Shown here one piece after another: positions 1-11,930 of a DNA stretch of 64,000 bases. Source of the stretch: Marisa cornuarietis (taxonomy: Eukaryota; Mollusca; Gastropoda; Architaenioglossa; Ampullariidae); assembly GCA_004794655.1 (NCBI GenBank), contig SMMW01000042.1, positions 3,272,501 to 3,336,500 of the forward strand, read 5' to 3'. The notes below the pieces were generated by a model. It worked only from the letters and a program-made list of their open reading frames with translations. It ran no database searches and was not told where the DNA came from. The translations under genes and the position numbers were made by a program. Numbering within the stretch: position 1 is the first letter of the stretch; the number at the start of each line of letters is the position of its first letter.

Positions 1-219
1 GGGATTAATAAAGCTGGTCATTGTCATTGGTCTACAAACCATATTGTAAACTTTAAATACCAATGGTGAAAGACTAACAAGCCAATAAGTGTACCTCAAT
101 CAAACAAATCTTAAATCTTTGGTGTTGGGTGGGGACAGTGATCTACTTTTTATTTAGACTTTCTAAAGCTGGTTTATGTACCATAAGATTGTCTTTCTTT
201 AACCTAATTCGGCTATGTT

Positions 220-246
220 TGTGTGTGTGTATATATATATATATAT
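220..246. repeat. (TG)n(TA)n microsatellite
   Basis: Short compound run. Confidence 0.9.
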
Positions 247-715
247 CCCTTTAGGTTAGAAATGTATTGGAAGCAATACTTTATTCACAAATTGTACTTC
301 CAATCAATGAAAATGCTTTGCATCCATGGTTAACCGAGGACTCGATGAATGGAGAGACTGATGAACAAAGATAAATTAATCAATGATAACCTATTGACAA
401 TGAACAGTCTGGAATGAGACGTTACTCTGCTGAGAGCCAGCCAGGGGTTAATGCCTTCAGTCCACTGCCACGCAAGATGTTCTGGTGTCAGGCTAAATGA
501 CAACTGTATTTGATCTTAGATTAACACTGGAAACACAGGGAGGCAAGTCCATCGGCGGAGGAAACTCCATTAATAAGCTGAGGTCTTTGGGGAGGATAAA
601 CTTGCAAGCCTGGCTGCTTAGCTAAACCGGGCTTTGATGAGCTGTGTGAGTCGTGAGGCCCTGAGAAGGAGAATCCTCGCCCGCTTCCCAATATGAGTTC
701 GTGCAGTCACTTTCC

Positions 716-830
716 ACTCTCTCTCTCTCTCTCTAAAACACACACGCACGAACTTGTGCCGACTTATGCACGTATGCGTGTGCACATATACCGACGCATG
801 CACGTAGGCAGCGAGAGAGAGAGAGAGAGA
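716..830. repeat. (CT)n and facing (GA)n runs
   Basis: CT at 716-734 and GA at 813-830 form an inverted pair of simple repeats about 80 bases apart that could fold back on each other. Confidence 0.85.
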
Positions 831-3088
831 CCAGTTTTATCTCCCTTCCGGACTTATTTCTTAATAGAAAATTGAAGCCTCTTAACACGTTGATGAAATA
901 CCGGGCATCCTATACAGAGGGTTGGCTCCACGGGCTCTCGCTCACAGTCCCACAGGCTCTCTACAATCGATAGAGGAACGCACATGACAAAATAGACTAT
1001 CCAACACTCTCCTGTCGGCAAGGCAAAAGGTAAGTGCCCCTTTATCAAGTATTTGAAGTGAAAGGGTTGATTACCAATAAGCGTAAAAACTGCGCATGGT
1101 GAAGTTTTATGGCGCCTGCGGCACGCAACCTGTTGTGAGGTATTGACGCAAGTGTGATGAGATTTCTTCCTCCGTGTCACTTCTTCCTCATATTATCTTT
1201 GTCTGTCTCTTTATCTGTCTGTTCGTCTCTTTGTCTATCTGCCGACATGTTTTCATGCACGTATGTCTCTGAGTGAGAGGCTCCAAACACCATCGTTGAC
1301 TTGGTTTTTACGGCATAGGTAATAGATGTGCCGTGAAACCGTGGTCGTGAGTTATGTTTGTTTCTCATCAAGCACCCCTCAAAATTTAAATTTTGCAAAG
1401 AGAAACTCAAAAGACCTTGTACTACCGATGTTAACTGTTATCGTAGAATAAAACATGACTAGAAAATCAACAGTATATTTAAAATGTAAGAATGTACATA
1501 GATAGACGTGTGTGTCAATTGTTACTGGATCACTACATTCCAGTGCCTGTTATAACGACAGCAGGTAAAAATTATGACTTGAATATCTGTATAGAACTGT
1601 GGCAGGCAGCAAAGGGATATTATTAATAAAAGGACCTATAATAAAGGATGAATCATTAACCGCCATCCCCTCTGTAAACAGCGTTTTCCGCTGACCTGGC
1701 CACCCCCGGATGCTGGTATCATCATACTATTACCCACGACCTCGGGTGTGCCGGGCAGTGAGGCACGTGGTGGCGCTGTGGATGTTAAGGGACGTCCCCT
1801 TCCACTGGTCACACCCTCTGGCACGTCACTCCCGTGGAGGTGTCAGCGGGCCTCAGAAAGCACTGCACGTACTACCCAACAAAAGTCCGCGACCCTCTAT
1901 TTATCGCAATCTTCCAGAAAGAAGTCGCGCATTTACACAAAAAGGTGCGATAGAAAGATTGCATCTTTAGCTGGCTTCAATTTAGAACATTCCTTCCTCT
2001 CTTCTTTTCTCTCTCTTTCTCTTTCCCCCTCTTGGTGTTTCGGCCCCCTATCCTTTTATTTCCCCTTCCTTCTCTTTTTATCATGTTCAGCCCTCGTGTG
2101 CAGTGACTAAAACGAATTGGGGAGCAGGGCAGTCTGCATCGCACGCGAATTGAACGCTTACATTACCAAAAAGAAAAAGAAAAAATTCCCGGCAGCTTTT
2201 CGCTTCACGGCGCACGTTCTGTAAATGGCACTAAGGGGAGATCATTCTGACGTTGTTCACAATGGCCTTCCGCTCTCCGCCCTCAGAAACCACGCGCGGC
2301 TAGCTGGGCGTCAAGGCATGCGCTGGGAGTTGCTAAAGAGCAGATAAATGCGTCTGTTGTGCGTAAGCATGTGCGGGTAAGGGCTTCTTACATTGATGTA
2401 AAAGCACAGACAAAAATATGAGCATGCGATCTGTGTTCCGCAGACTTTAAAAAATGAAATAAATCTTTTGCTCTTAATGGCGTGTGTGTGTGTGAGAGAG
2501 AGAGAGAATGAGTGAATGTTGATGTGTTTAGTTTGGTTTATGGTTATTAAACGTTGCCTACAACGTCAGAAACATATTTTAATGTGAACAAATAATTACC
2601 GAAGGCCAGATTTTAGCAGCAGAGAGCTTATGGGGATGTAAAGTACTCACAGGGTACAGGGAGTACAATAGCACTATTTTGTTGCCATTGGTCGATGGGC
2701 GTTCTTTGCCTTCTGTGGATCCCTTTGATCTCTGGTCTGTCTGTCCTGCTGAACATTTGTCTGTCTCCACCTCTGTCGCTCTGTCTCTCTGTACGACTGT
2801 TGGGCAATGTGATTGTCATTCTCTCTCCAAATATGTTAAATGATTTTGTCAAACAAAACCAGCCATAAGAGCATGATACACAAACAAACTGTCGGGTAAA
2901 TGCAATGTCTGAGAGAAAAGACGGGCTGACAAGCAGACGGCCATACTTGCCTGCGCCATCGCTCCTTCATCTGCATGCACCCCACTTCCTCCCGTTAAGA
3001 CAGAAACGTCAAGACACATTAAAATATCCCCGGTCTCTCTTTTCTATTCATCTACCCACGTATTGACTCGATAAACACACGCGAATAC

Positions 3089-3090
<2 letters not shown>

Positions 3091-3141
<51 letters not shown>
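3091..3141. repeat. (AC)n microsatellite, 51 bp
   Basis: Perfect dinucleotide run. Confidence 0.97.
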
Positions 3142-3144
<3 letters not shown>

Positions 3145-3980
3145 TTATTGTATAGTCAAATTAGATAGAATTTTTAACCAAACAACGTGTCCAGATGAAA
3201 AGTTTAAACGAAGAAAAGTTTTGTCGTGAAAACTTCGGTATAAAAAACAAATACGTTATTTGGTGGGTTGGCATCAACTTTTAAAATCTTCCAGGCTCAA
3301 TATTCTATTTTCAATTCAATATGCTTTTTTAAAATAACTATAGGAAAGAGCGCACAACCTTGCATTTGCGTCAAAGAACATTAAGACTGATTTATTCAGC
3401 CTGAATAAGAAGCGTTTTTCGCACATGATTTTAAGCTTTATTGTGCTCACCTTCCCTGACATGCACACATGCTCAAAGATGTTTTTTGTTTCTAATGTAA
3501 GATGCTAACAATAAAGCAACGCCACAGCTATGCTTATTTTCTTATTAAATTGATGCTTTCAATGGTCTAGCGATGAGGTGGGAGTAGAAAGGGTTTCCCT
3601 TGGAATGTAATGTTACTAAATTGAAAATGAAAAACTCAATTCAAAGCCAATTTACTAAGGCGGGTGAAGGCAATATTAATTTCTTTCGCCACAAAATTAT
3701 ATTTTGTTGAATTCTTCTCTGTTTCAGTAAAAGAAAGTCTTAAGATCTAAAATATTTTAAGTATGGCAATGACACTATTTGCTTATTGCTTTCGCTTTTT
3801 AACTAAAAATATAGTATTCAGGGGGGATCTCAAAGCAACTAAAGAAGGGGCGGGGTAGTAGGCTCAGCCTCGATTTCTTCAGCAAATCCCTCCGCTTTTA
3901 GTCATCATTGTTAAGCAGCAATGTTTCATTCTTCCGATGACACGAAAAAATGTTTTCCGTGTTTCACCAGAAGATGCCAT

Positions 3981-4100
3981 TCAGTGCACATCTTATTTTA
4001 TGAGCGTTAATCTACTCATAAAGCACTGTCACTCAGTGCACATATTATTTTATAAGTGCCAATCTACTCAGTGCACATTTTATTTTAATCTACTCTGACT
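3981..4100. repeat. Short irregular tandem repeat
   Basis: TCAGTGCACAT(C/A/T)TTATTTTA begins at 3,981, 4,033 and 4,068, each followed by an AATCTACT block. Unit lengths are 52 and 35 with a worn third copy. Confidence 0.7.
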
Positions 4101-4711
4101 ACCATTCATTCTTGCTCTGCTCATTCTCGCTGTTTTATTTTACTTTGTATATTTTGCTTTTTGTAAACTTTTGCTATTGTTATACAGTCTGAATTTTTGC
4201 AAAATCGCGTTATTTTAAAGAGACCCCTGTCTCAGTTTCGCTTCTTTATTTATCTGAACGATGTGGCACCCACGTATGCTTGAGTTTTACTGTCTGGATA
4301 GTTATTTTCCACATTTGAAATGTGTCTTTAAGCTTTATACAATTCAATCAAATGTTAGAGTGGGTGCAAAGCTTCTCGATCAGACTTTACGTCTGTGAAG
4401 TCGTTTCGTGTAAATCTTTTCCAATTCCAACGTGCCAACAGTCAATGAGGAGAAAGCGGGAATAACTCTAGGTCAGTACAAATCCATCTCTTTCTCTCTT
4501 TTTCTCTCTCGACATCCCGGTGACGAGTTTCTCATGGCTGGCTGCCAGCCATCTGTTTTCACGGGTAGCTGCTCTCCTGAGAGGTCTTTTTCCCTGAACA
4601 TGTTCACTGACCTGTAGAAACGAAAACCTTCCTTTAAAGAGCATCCAAGTGAAGAAGACTGGAAGAGATTTTGTAAAGGAAAGCTTCCTCGTGGAAATGA
4701 GGAAGAGTCTC

Positions 4712-4835
4712 CGATCTCCAACTGCCGGCGCGCGTCATTTCTCGTTGCTTGTGATGACGTGTGTTAAAGTCTACGCAGTCTAGGAACTTCCGCCCAGCGC
4801 TCTCTCAGCTCCATGTGCGCGCGCAAGACAGAGGA
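4712..4835. promoter_or_regulatory. GC-rich patch with CRE-like and ETS-like motifs
   Basis: CCGGCGCGCGTCA at about 4,725, GATGACGTG (CRE-like) near 4,753, AACTTCCGCCC (ETS-like) near 4,786 and GTGCGCGCGCAAG near 4,815. This is a short CpG-rich island in otherwise AT-rich DNA. Confidence 0.2.
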
Positions 4836-7662
4836 TCATCATCAGCTGAGACAATTACTAGCTGGATCTGGAAGGTTGGCAAAGACATAGGTGGCAGTTT
4901 GAAACATGGGAAGAAAAAAGTAAATACAAGTTGGGAGGCTATTTCATTTAATTGCAATGACGGCAACTAAATGAGAAACGTCTTCTCAAAAGCACGACAT
5001 TCGTTTGCGTAAACCGCATGTCTATTATTGCATTTCTTCTGGGTTTTTGGTTTTGATTTTTTATTATTTCGCATTAGGTTTTCTTAATTTTGTTTTGTTT
5101 TTGTTTTTGTTACAGGGGGAATGGGTTGAATGTTGCACGAGTACGAGACAGCTTTTACTCCACAATCCTACTGGTACACAGTAATCATGTTGTTTACTTA
5201 TCACCTCGTCCCTTCGCTGACTGAAGAATAGTCTGGGGAAAAAAAACAGCGAGATTCCTGAGTCTGGTCTTGACTCTGGACTAACAGACAGATACGCGGC
5301 TGCCTCCCTACCTCCTAGAAGATGTGCATTTTAGTACTCCAGCGTACTTGGAGCGAACCCAGGGCTGGATCACAGGAACAACAAACATACCAGGCCTCTA
5401 TTAAAGACTTCGCAGAAAGAACATTTTCTGGTCCACAAAAAAAAAGAAAATGCTCTAGTCTTTGGAAAAGTGTCACATGTCCACGAATTCATTTTCGTGT
5501 GGCTGGCAAAGTTGTCCGAAAAAACTCGCGTGGTGCTAACGCAAAAAAGAGTTTCTGGACTTGTAAAACCACATACGGACTGAGACACGCTTTGTTTTAT
5601 CAGTTTTAATTGGACCATTACCACGGCATTACGCAGCTTTACTTCCATGGGTACAAAAACAGCCGTTAAATGATAATGAAGCGCCTTGTTGCCTTTTCAG
5701 ATCATCAAGACTTTCTTAAAGCGGCCTCGCTTCTCGCGCGAGTGTTTAGCTGTTAACGAGTGTTGTTTCGTTGAGGTGTCACCAAGCTTCGTTGGCAGGG
5801 CACGTATCAGGCAGGACTGAGAAAACGTTTGAGAGAAAAGGGCGTGTAGCTGTTTTTTGTTTGGAGTTTCGAATTATTTCCCTCTCTAATGAGTGTGGAA
5901 AAAATTCTCCGTCTTTCTCTAAGGTTTCCCCCTCGCCATTCCAGATCTCGCTCCGTTACTCTCTTTCCCGCTACTTAGCACAACACTACAAAATGAAACA
6001 GAGAAATAATTCCCGCGTTATTCCTTTTAGTCGAACAGATCTGACCAGTTAATTGGTTTTATTATTCTTTAAGTACTGTTTGTAAAATATCTTGATTCAG
6101 GAGAAATTACAAAAGATGTATGATTGAGCTCAGAAGCGAAAGGGCCTAAAAAAAGCTAAGAAACGAATGAAAGAAGTACAAACAGAACAGAAACTTGTGA
6201 CTTGCAGAAAAGCCCTCCTCAGAAATGATTTTCATGACGCAAACAAGGGCACGGAAAATTTTTTTAAACTGTAAATAAAACTTGTAAAATTTAATTTAAT
6301 TTAATTTTATGTTATTCTGAATTTGCATAAATGAAAAAATACGACTTTAACATTGCACTAACACAACAAAAGCGATCACACGACATGATCGAATATTCAC
6401 GAAAACAAGCCAGAGAAATAGTTTTGTTATTCTGTAGATTTTTAAGCTGTTAAGCCGCTTCATGTTAGGAAAGAAATTATTTGAATATTTTGCTAGGTAA
6501 TGAGAAAAATTTTATCAAGACGAAGTGGACAAAAAAACTTAAGTATCTGTCCCACAAAATTTGGTATTCATTCGAAGTTAATACGATAAAGATTGACAAA
6601 AGTAAGAAATTCCGAATTTAATATCAGCGCCAAGGGTCACCGAAATATATCAACTGATGCAAAATGGATGAACAACTCTTAACAAAAAAGAGATATAGGA
6701 GATATATAGGGTAATCCAATAAAAACTACACTATGTAACCATGTACGTATTAACGACTTGGAGTATTTGATTTGGCATGTAGCACGGCGTTTGAAAAGAA
6801 TGCACTCTAGTCGAAGTGAAAATCACACAGGCCAACACCCGCTATTGATAATTGCATTTGATATCAGAAATTCAAAGCAGGCATTATGTACGTGATGATG
6901 CTAGGATGGGAGGTACAATGGGCGATTCCCAGGACAACCGTCAGCGATAGCAAAAAACCAGCACACACTGACTCTGCAACAAATGTCTTTTACAAATCTG
7001 CCACTTACATTATCCAAAAACTCTGGCAAACTTCTCTCCCCCTTCTCTTGCGAGTATCTTCCTATTGTATCGTCACTTTTGGACTGCACTCCCTTGGTAA
7101 CGCTTTTCTGATTTGTCATTACTTGCAGCCAAGAGTATTCATTCTCCCAAAGGTGTCTCTTTGGATTTATTTCCCTTAGAATGATCTCTGGAGGTTCATA
7201 ACTCCCCGCACTGCCCACCCGGGCATTAAATGAAGTCATAAAGACAGGTCTTGGAATGCATTCCGTTTCAGCAAGGAAAGCCTTTGTTGAGGTTGAGCAT
7301 CACGCCGAAATGGGGGACCTGGTGTGTCAACACACGCACTGCCCAATCCCGCAAACTCTTCTTTTTTCACATTGTGTTTTCGTACTGAGGTATAATCCCC
7401 AGACCGGCAGGTGCGTGGGTCTGACAGTGTCAGGTTTAATTATATCATGCCCCCGAGCGATGAAACTCATATTAAGGCATGATTATGTGACTCTAAACCC
7501 TCTACCGAACAGGTTCACTCGACCAGAACCATTGGTAGAATCTAGCCGCATTATCAGCAGTGATTTCAACAGACAAAGGGGAGTGCTGGATAAATTGTTG
7601 GCATGCAAGGTTGGCAAAGCACTCCACAGAACAGTTTTCAAAAGAGTGCACTATGTATTATG

Positions 7663-7796
7663 AGGTGTCTGTGTGTGTCCTTACATGCGTGTGGGTGGGT
7701 GATGTGTTATAAACTTTGTTGGTCTTTGCATGCGTGTGGAGTGTATGAGTGTTTGCGTGTGCATGTGCGTGTGCCTGTGGACGCGCGTGTATGCCT
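7663..7796. repeat. GT-rich cryptically simple stretch
   Basis: Repeated GCATGCGTGTGG and GTGTGTGC words without a fixed period. It inflates an open frame across 7,603-8,040 that I do not regard as a gene. Confidence 0.7.
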
Positions 7797-10700
7797 TACT
7801 TATCTCTTAGCTTCTCAATGGTCGAATATTTTGGGGTCACTAAAAGCTCTCTGTGATTTTTTTCTTCTCAACGAAGTGGAAGTAAATGTAAAGACCAGTG
7901 AATGGGCGAAGAATTCCGATAGCAAAATTTTCCTTTGGGAGGCCATGGATGTACATTGCGCAGCTAACGTCATCGTTCAGCTAACCTCATCACTCACCAA
8001 TTTTATCACCGAAGCAATCCAAGTAAGAGGTCAAGGTTAAACTTGGTTAGATTGGCATGGTGGAGCAAGCCTTTCAAAGAACAGTTCATCGCTGCACAGC
8101 TTTAGCCCGCCACTCCTTACGGCGTCAATATTTTAATAGCCAACTTAGGCGGAGTAAAATGAGCTTGACAAAAGACAGCTGAAATTAAAAAAAAAACCTG
8201 CAACAACACTTAGATAGTTCTAGAATATTTTTGCAGGGCAGAAGGATGGGTTGAATGTTTTCTTTTCCTTTTAACAGCATGTCCAGTAAGATAAAGAAGG
8301 TGAGCAGTATCGTTGTCACTTGTCTGTTTGATGAAACTGGCTTTGCATTATGCACCATAAAATTCCAGCCCGACGTCTGAGGACAGGAAATGAGGTTTCT
8401 AGACGAGTTCATTGTGCTAAAATTGAAATCCTCACTCAGCCATTTCCAGCCATCCTTCTTCCCCTGGGCGTTTTTCGTGCTGGGGAAGAATGAAAAGAAG
8501 AGTTAAGATAAAGAGATGGGAGTAGCAGTTAGGGAGATAGAAAGTAGCTCCGGCTTATGACGACATGCTACCAATGCTCTGCGCAAGAAGATGGCAGCTC
8601 CAAGTCTGGGACGAAGCAGTGGAATTGTGCCTTGTTTTGTAGGTGATGTATAATTGCTAGCCTTGCTCTCTAACTCAGTTCTTTAGGACAAGGACTTGAG
8701 CCTCGTTCGCTTCCATTGACGACGGTCAAGTTTTTAAGTACCCTTTCCACTGTCTAGTGTGTAATTAACGATTTCTGCTGGTCTCGAGTGGTGGCAGGCT
8801 GTCCTTCGCACGCTAACAGATGGCAGGACAGTCACCGGCTTTCGTTTCCTTGACGTTTTTAAACGGACTTTTAATACACTATAAGACAGAACACGCCACA
8901 GCATACGAAAAGCCAAACTACAGCATACTACTTTACCCAAAGAAAGAAAAGAAAATAAGACAGTATATTTAAAAAATCAATGAAAAAAGAAAGAAAAAGG
9001 ATTAAATAAAATACTGTATCGTATTCGTTCAATAAAGCTTTACGTTCACACATGTGCTTATGGTGAAGAAGGTTGGAAGGAAGGAAGGTAAATTGCGAAA
9101 AAAAACCAACATACGTGCCTTTCAATATTATGTTAGAGGTCCACATCACACACTTTAACCTTTGACATTAGTTTTCCATGGCGTTCTAAACACGTCACTT
9201 GCATATAAAAATAATTATAAAGGCTTGTTATTTTTCTTATCAAAGGCCTTGCCTCTGCCTGTCTGTAGCCAGTGCTGCTTTTGACGAGGTCCTTGTGCAT
9301 TCTTCTTGACATTTCACAACACTTGGACCATGTTGTGCATAGTAAAAACAAGTACTTGCATCGGAACGGGTCCTCTGAGAGTCCTGCGAGTTCCTAACGT
9401 CTGGTCGACAATCAAATCAAAGCAAATTGAAATCTTCTAATAGGAAAAAACTCTTGTTAGGTCGAAATGAACTCTTTTTTTAGCTTGATTTAGCGATAAA
9501 TCGTCCTTGCTCATTGTTAGCCTGGCTGGTTATGAATCGAACTCAATAGCTGATAGAGTGAAAGACAGAGACGGGGAGATACACATATAGACATGGAGTC
9601 AAGCATGACTGACAATTTGTTGGTGGTCACATGGTTTCTAGACATATCATCCTATGAAAGTCACTTTTGTCTCTGAGGTCCCGAAAATATTGAGATGTTG
9701 AACAAAGCCTCTTTAAATGGGGCATCAACCTTCATTTATTGCCTGGGAGTTCATTTATTACTTAAGGACGAGCTTAGTCTCCTAGATTTTTCATTCGTTT
9801 GTTATTTGGTTCTCGTACTCTTCCCTTCTATTGATCGTTTCTTCTTTCCTTCTAAGTTCTGGAAAGGGAAACAGATTTTGTCTTAGTGATGCAGGAGCTC
9901 GTAAAATACTTTACTTCCAGACTTTGTTTAAAAAATACACTAAGAAGTAAAAAGAGTAAAATAACTCTTGTCTCTGTCATCTCTCTCTCTTTCTCGAAAC
10001 AAATATGGGTTTCCTATTAAAAACTCAATACTTAAAGCCCCAGTGCGTAATTGAGAAGTCTGTGTACTCACAGATACTTGTCCTCTGGCGACAATATGAT
10101 AGTTGTAACCCTTGCTTTTCGCCCACCGTGTGTGAATATACCTCGGCCCGGGGGTCAGTACTGCAAGTGCTCTGCAAGTTTGTATCAAGATCAAAAAGAT
10201 TCTGGTGCTTTCTGCTCTTTCCTTTCCAGACTCGAAACCAACAGCAAAGGGATGCCTCTCCCTATAAATGAGAAATGTCGTTCTGTTACACCGCTTGCGG
10301 GAAATTTGCAAGGCTTCCTTGCTTAGACCCAGAAATGTCCCCAGTAGACAATGGCGTCCGACAGGAAATGTTGACGCAAATTGTTCAATGGTAAACTGAA
10401 GGAACTGCTAAGATCTCTTCGCCAGCGTCGAACAGAATCTGTTTCCTCGGAGTTTTGTGAAGAGTTGCAATTTATTTCAAGTTGCTAGTATTTACACATG
10501 GGGTGAAAGAATACCTTGCTTAAATGTGACAAGAATATCCTGCTCGTTGTATGCAGATGAGGCTGCAGTGGTCAAACATAATTTAATGTGAGGCTTTCGT
10601 AGGGGATGTCTTGATCATGAATTTAATCTGCAAGTAATTTTTCCAATATTCACATTCTTGCTCCGGATCAGTTGGTTGATAGGAGTTTAACTCCTCTTTG

Positions 10701-11870
10701 CATCATTATTACCCATACTCTTCATTTTTCTCTGATTTGAAATTGTTTTACGTATTCTTTTCTATCAATGTCAAAAGCAATTTAAATATACGACACATAC
10801 CATAATTTCTCGTAATCGTCAGTCTAAAGACATTGTCCTAAAACAAAATTTATAATCTTTTATTTGACCAAACCCTAGTTATTAATAGTAAACAAGAAAT
10901 CCAAACATACGAGCGCGTAAGAATCAGCAAAGAAATTGTCGTCTTAATACATAGGCTGGATTGGTTTGGAGTTTTGTGGCTAGTCAAAAGTTATTTAAAC
11001 ATCACCAAATGAACAACAAAGCAGATTCAAAATATTTTCTTCTTACATGTGAAATTCCAAACCTCCTACAATACTAACCAGTATTAGCCAGTATCTTCTT
11101 GGTATAGTGGATAGATGCCTAAAGTTAGCAGCAATCCTATGTTCTGTTCTGTTTTTATTTCAGCCCTAACGATGTTTCTGAGCATGTTTGCTGAATACAA
11201 CATGAGGAAAATATGAGATGAACACTTTGCTCAAAGTTTTATACATTTACTTTACCTCTTTCTTGTTTTGTCTTCTTTCTTCCCGTTTTTCAAATTTATT
11301 TGTCTTTACCCGTCTCTTCTTTTTTCAGTACGCTTGCATCTTTAATGTACTCTGCTCCCTTGCGTTCTTCAATGGCACTAGGCAAGGAATTTTGTTTAGA
11401 AAAATGTCAATAGACAGCCAGTCAGCCAAAGAGACATACAAAGAAAGCAAAATTAAGCAGAAAGGGAAGAAAATCCTGATTGCTCTGTCGAAAAAACTGC
11501 ATTGTCCGACCACATTAGTCGACGCAGGATGCTACCGAAGGGCAACGCCATGCGAACTCGCTCCACACGAGATATCTTTCAGCCTGCGGGCACTCTAATG
11601 GCACAGTGGCTGACTGTCACATCCAGATATGTGTAATCGGAATCTTCAATAAAGATGAACTTCATTCCCTGCAGGGAAATCTGCTTTCTGCGCTTGCGTA
11701 ATGCACGGAATTTATTTTAACATAGCGTCGCCAGGTTTTTACTTTGGTGCTGTAGCCAGAAAGATGTGTGGCAGTGTAAAAACATTTTTTTCCCAAAACT
11801 TTTAAAAATCTTATGTTGGGTATAGAAACTAGGAAACGTAAACTGTTGCTGTATGCTGCCGTGCTTGTGC

Positions 11871-11930
11871 GTGAGTGAGTGAGTGAGTGAGTGAGTGAGT
11901 GAGTGAGTGAGTGAGTGAGTGAGTGAGTGT
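11871..11930. repeat. (GTGA)n microsatellite
   Basis: Fifteen near-perfect tetranucleotide units. The minus strand reads as Ser-Leu-Thr-His repeats within an open frame, which is an artefact of the repeat. Confidence 0.95.

Larger units (their letters stand above)
1..3090. other. No gene seen
   Basis: Mixed unique sequence, CT/GA and TG/TA runs, and a pyrimidine-rich stretch at 1,990-2,090. Frames up to 120 codons show no domain and overlap low-complexity DNA. Confidence 0.6.
3142..11870. other. No gene seen
   Basis: AT-rich unique sequence apart from the 4.0 kb repeat, the 4.7 kb GC patch and the GT-rich stretch at 7.7 kb. The two longest frames (7,256-7,663 and 7,603-8,040, plus strand) show no recognisable domain, and the second owes its length to GT repeats. 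Confidence 0.6.

Noticed and set aside
854..1180. 108-codon minus-strand ORF with several cysteines
   Set aside because: No recognised family, no conserved spacing, typical length for chance.
7603..8040. 145-codon plus-strand ORF
   Set aside because: First half is translated GT repeats (Cys/Val/His rich); no domain, no good start context.
9520..9545. B-box-like GAGTTCGATTC on the minus strand
   Set aside because: No A box at the right distance, no tRNA fold.
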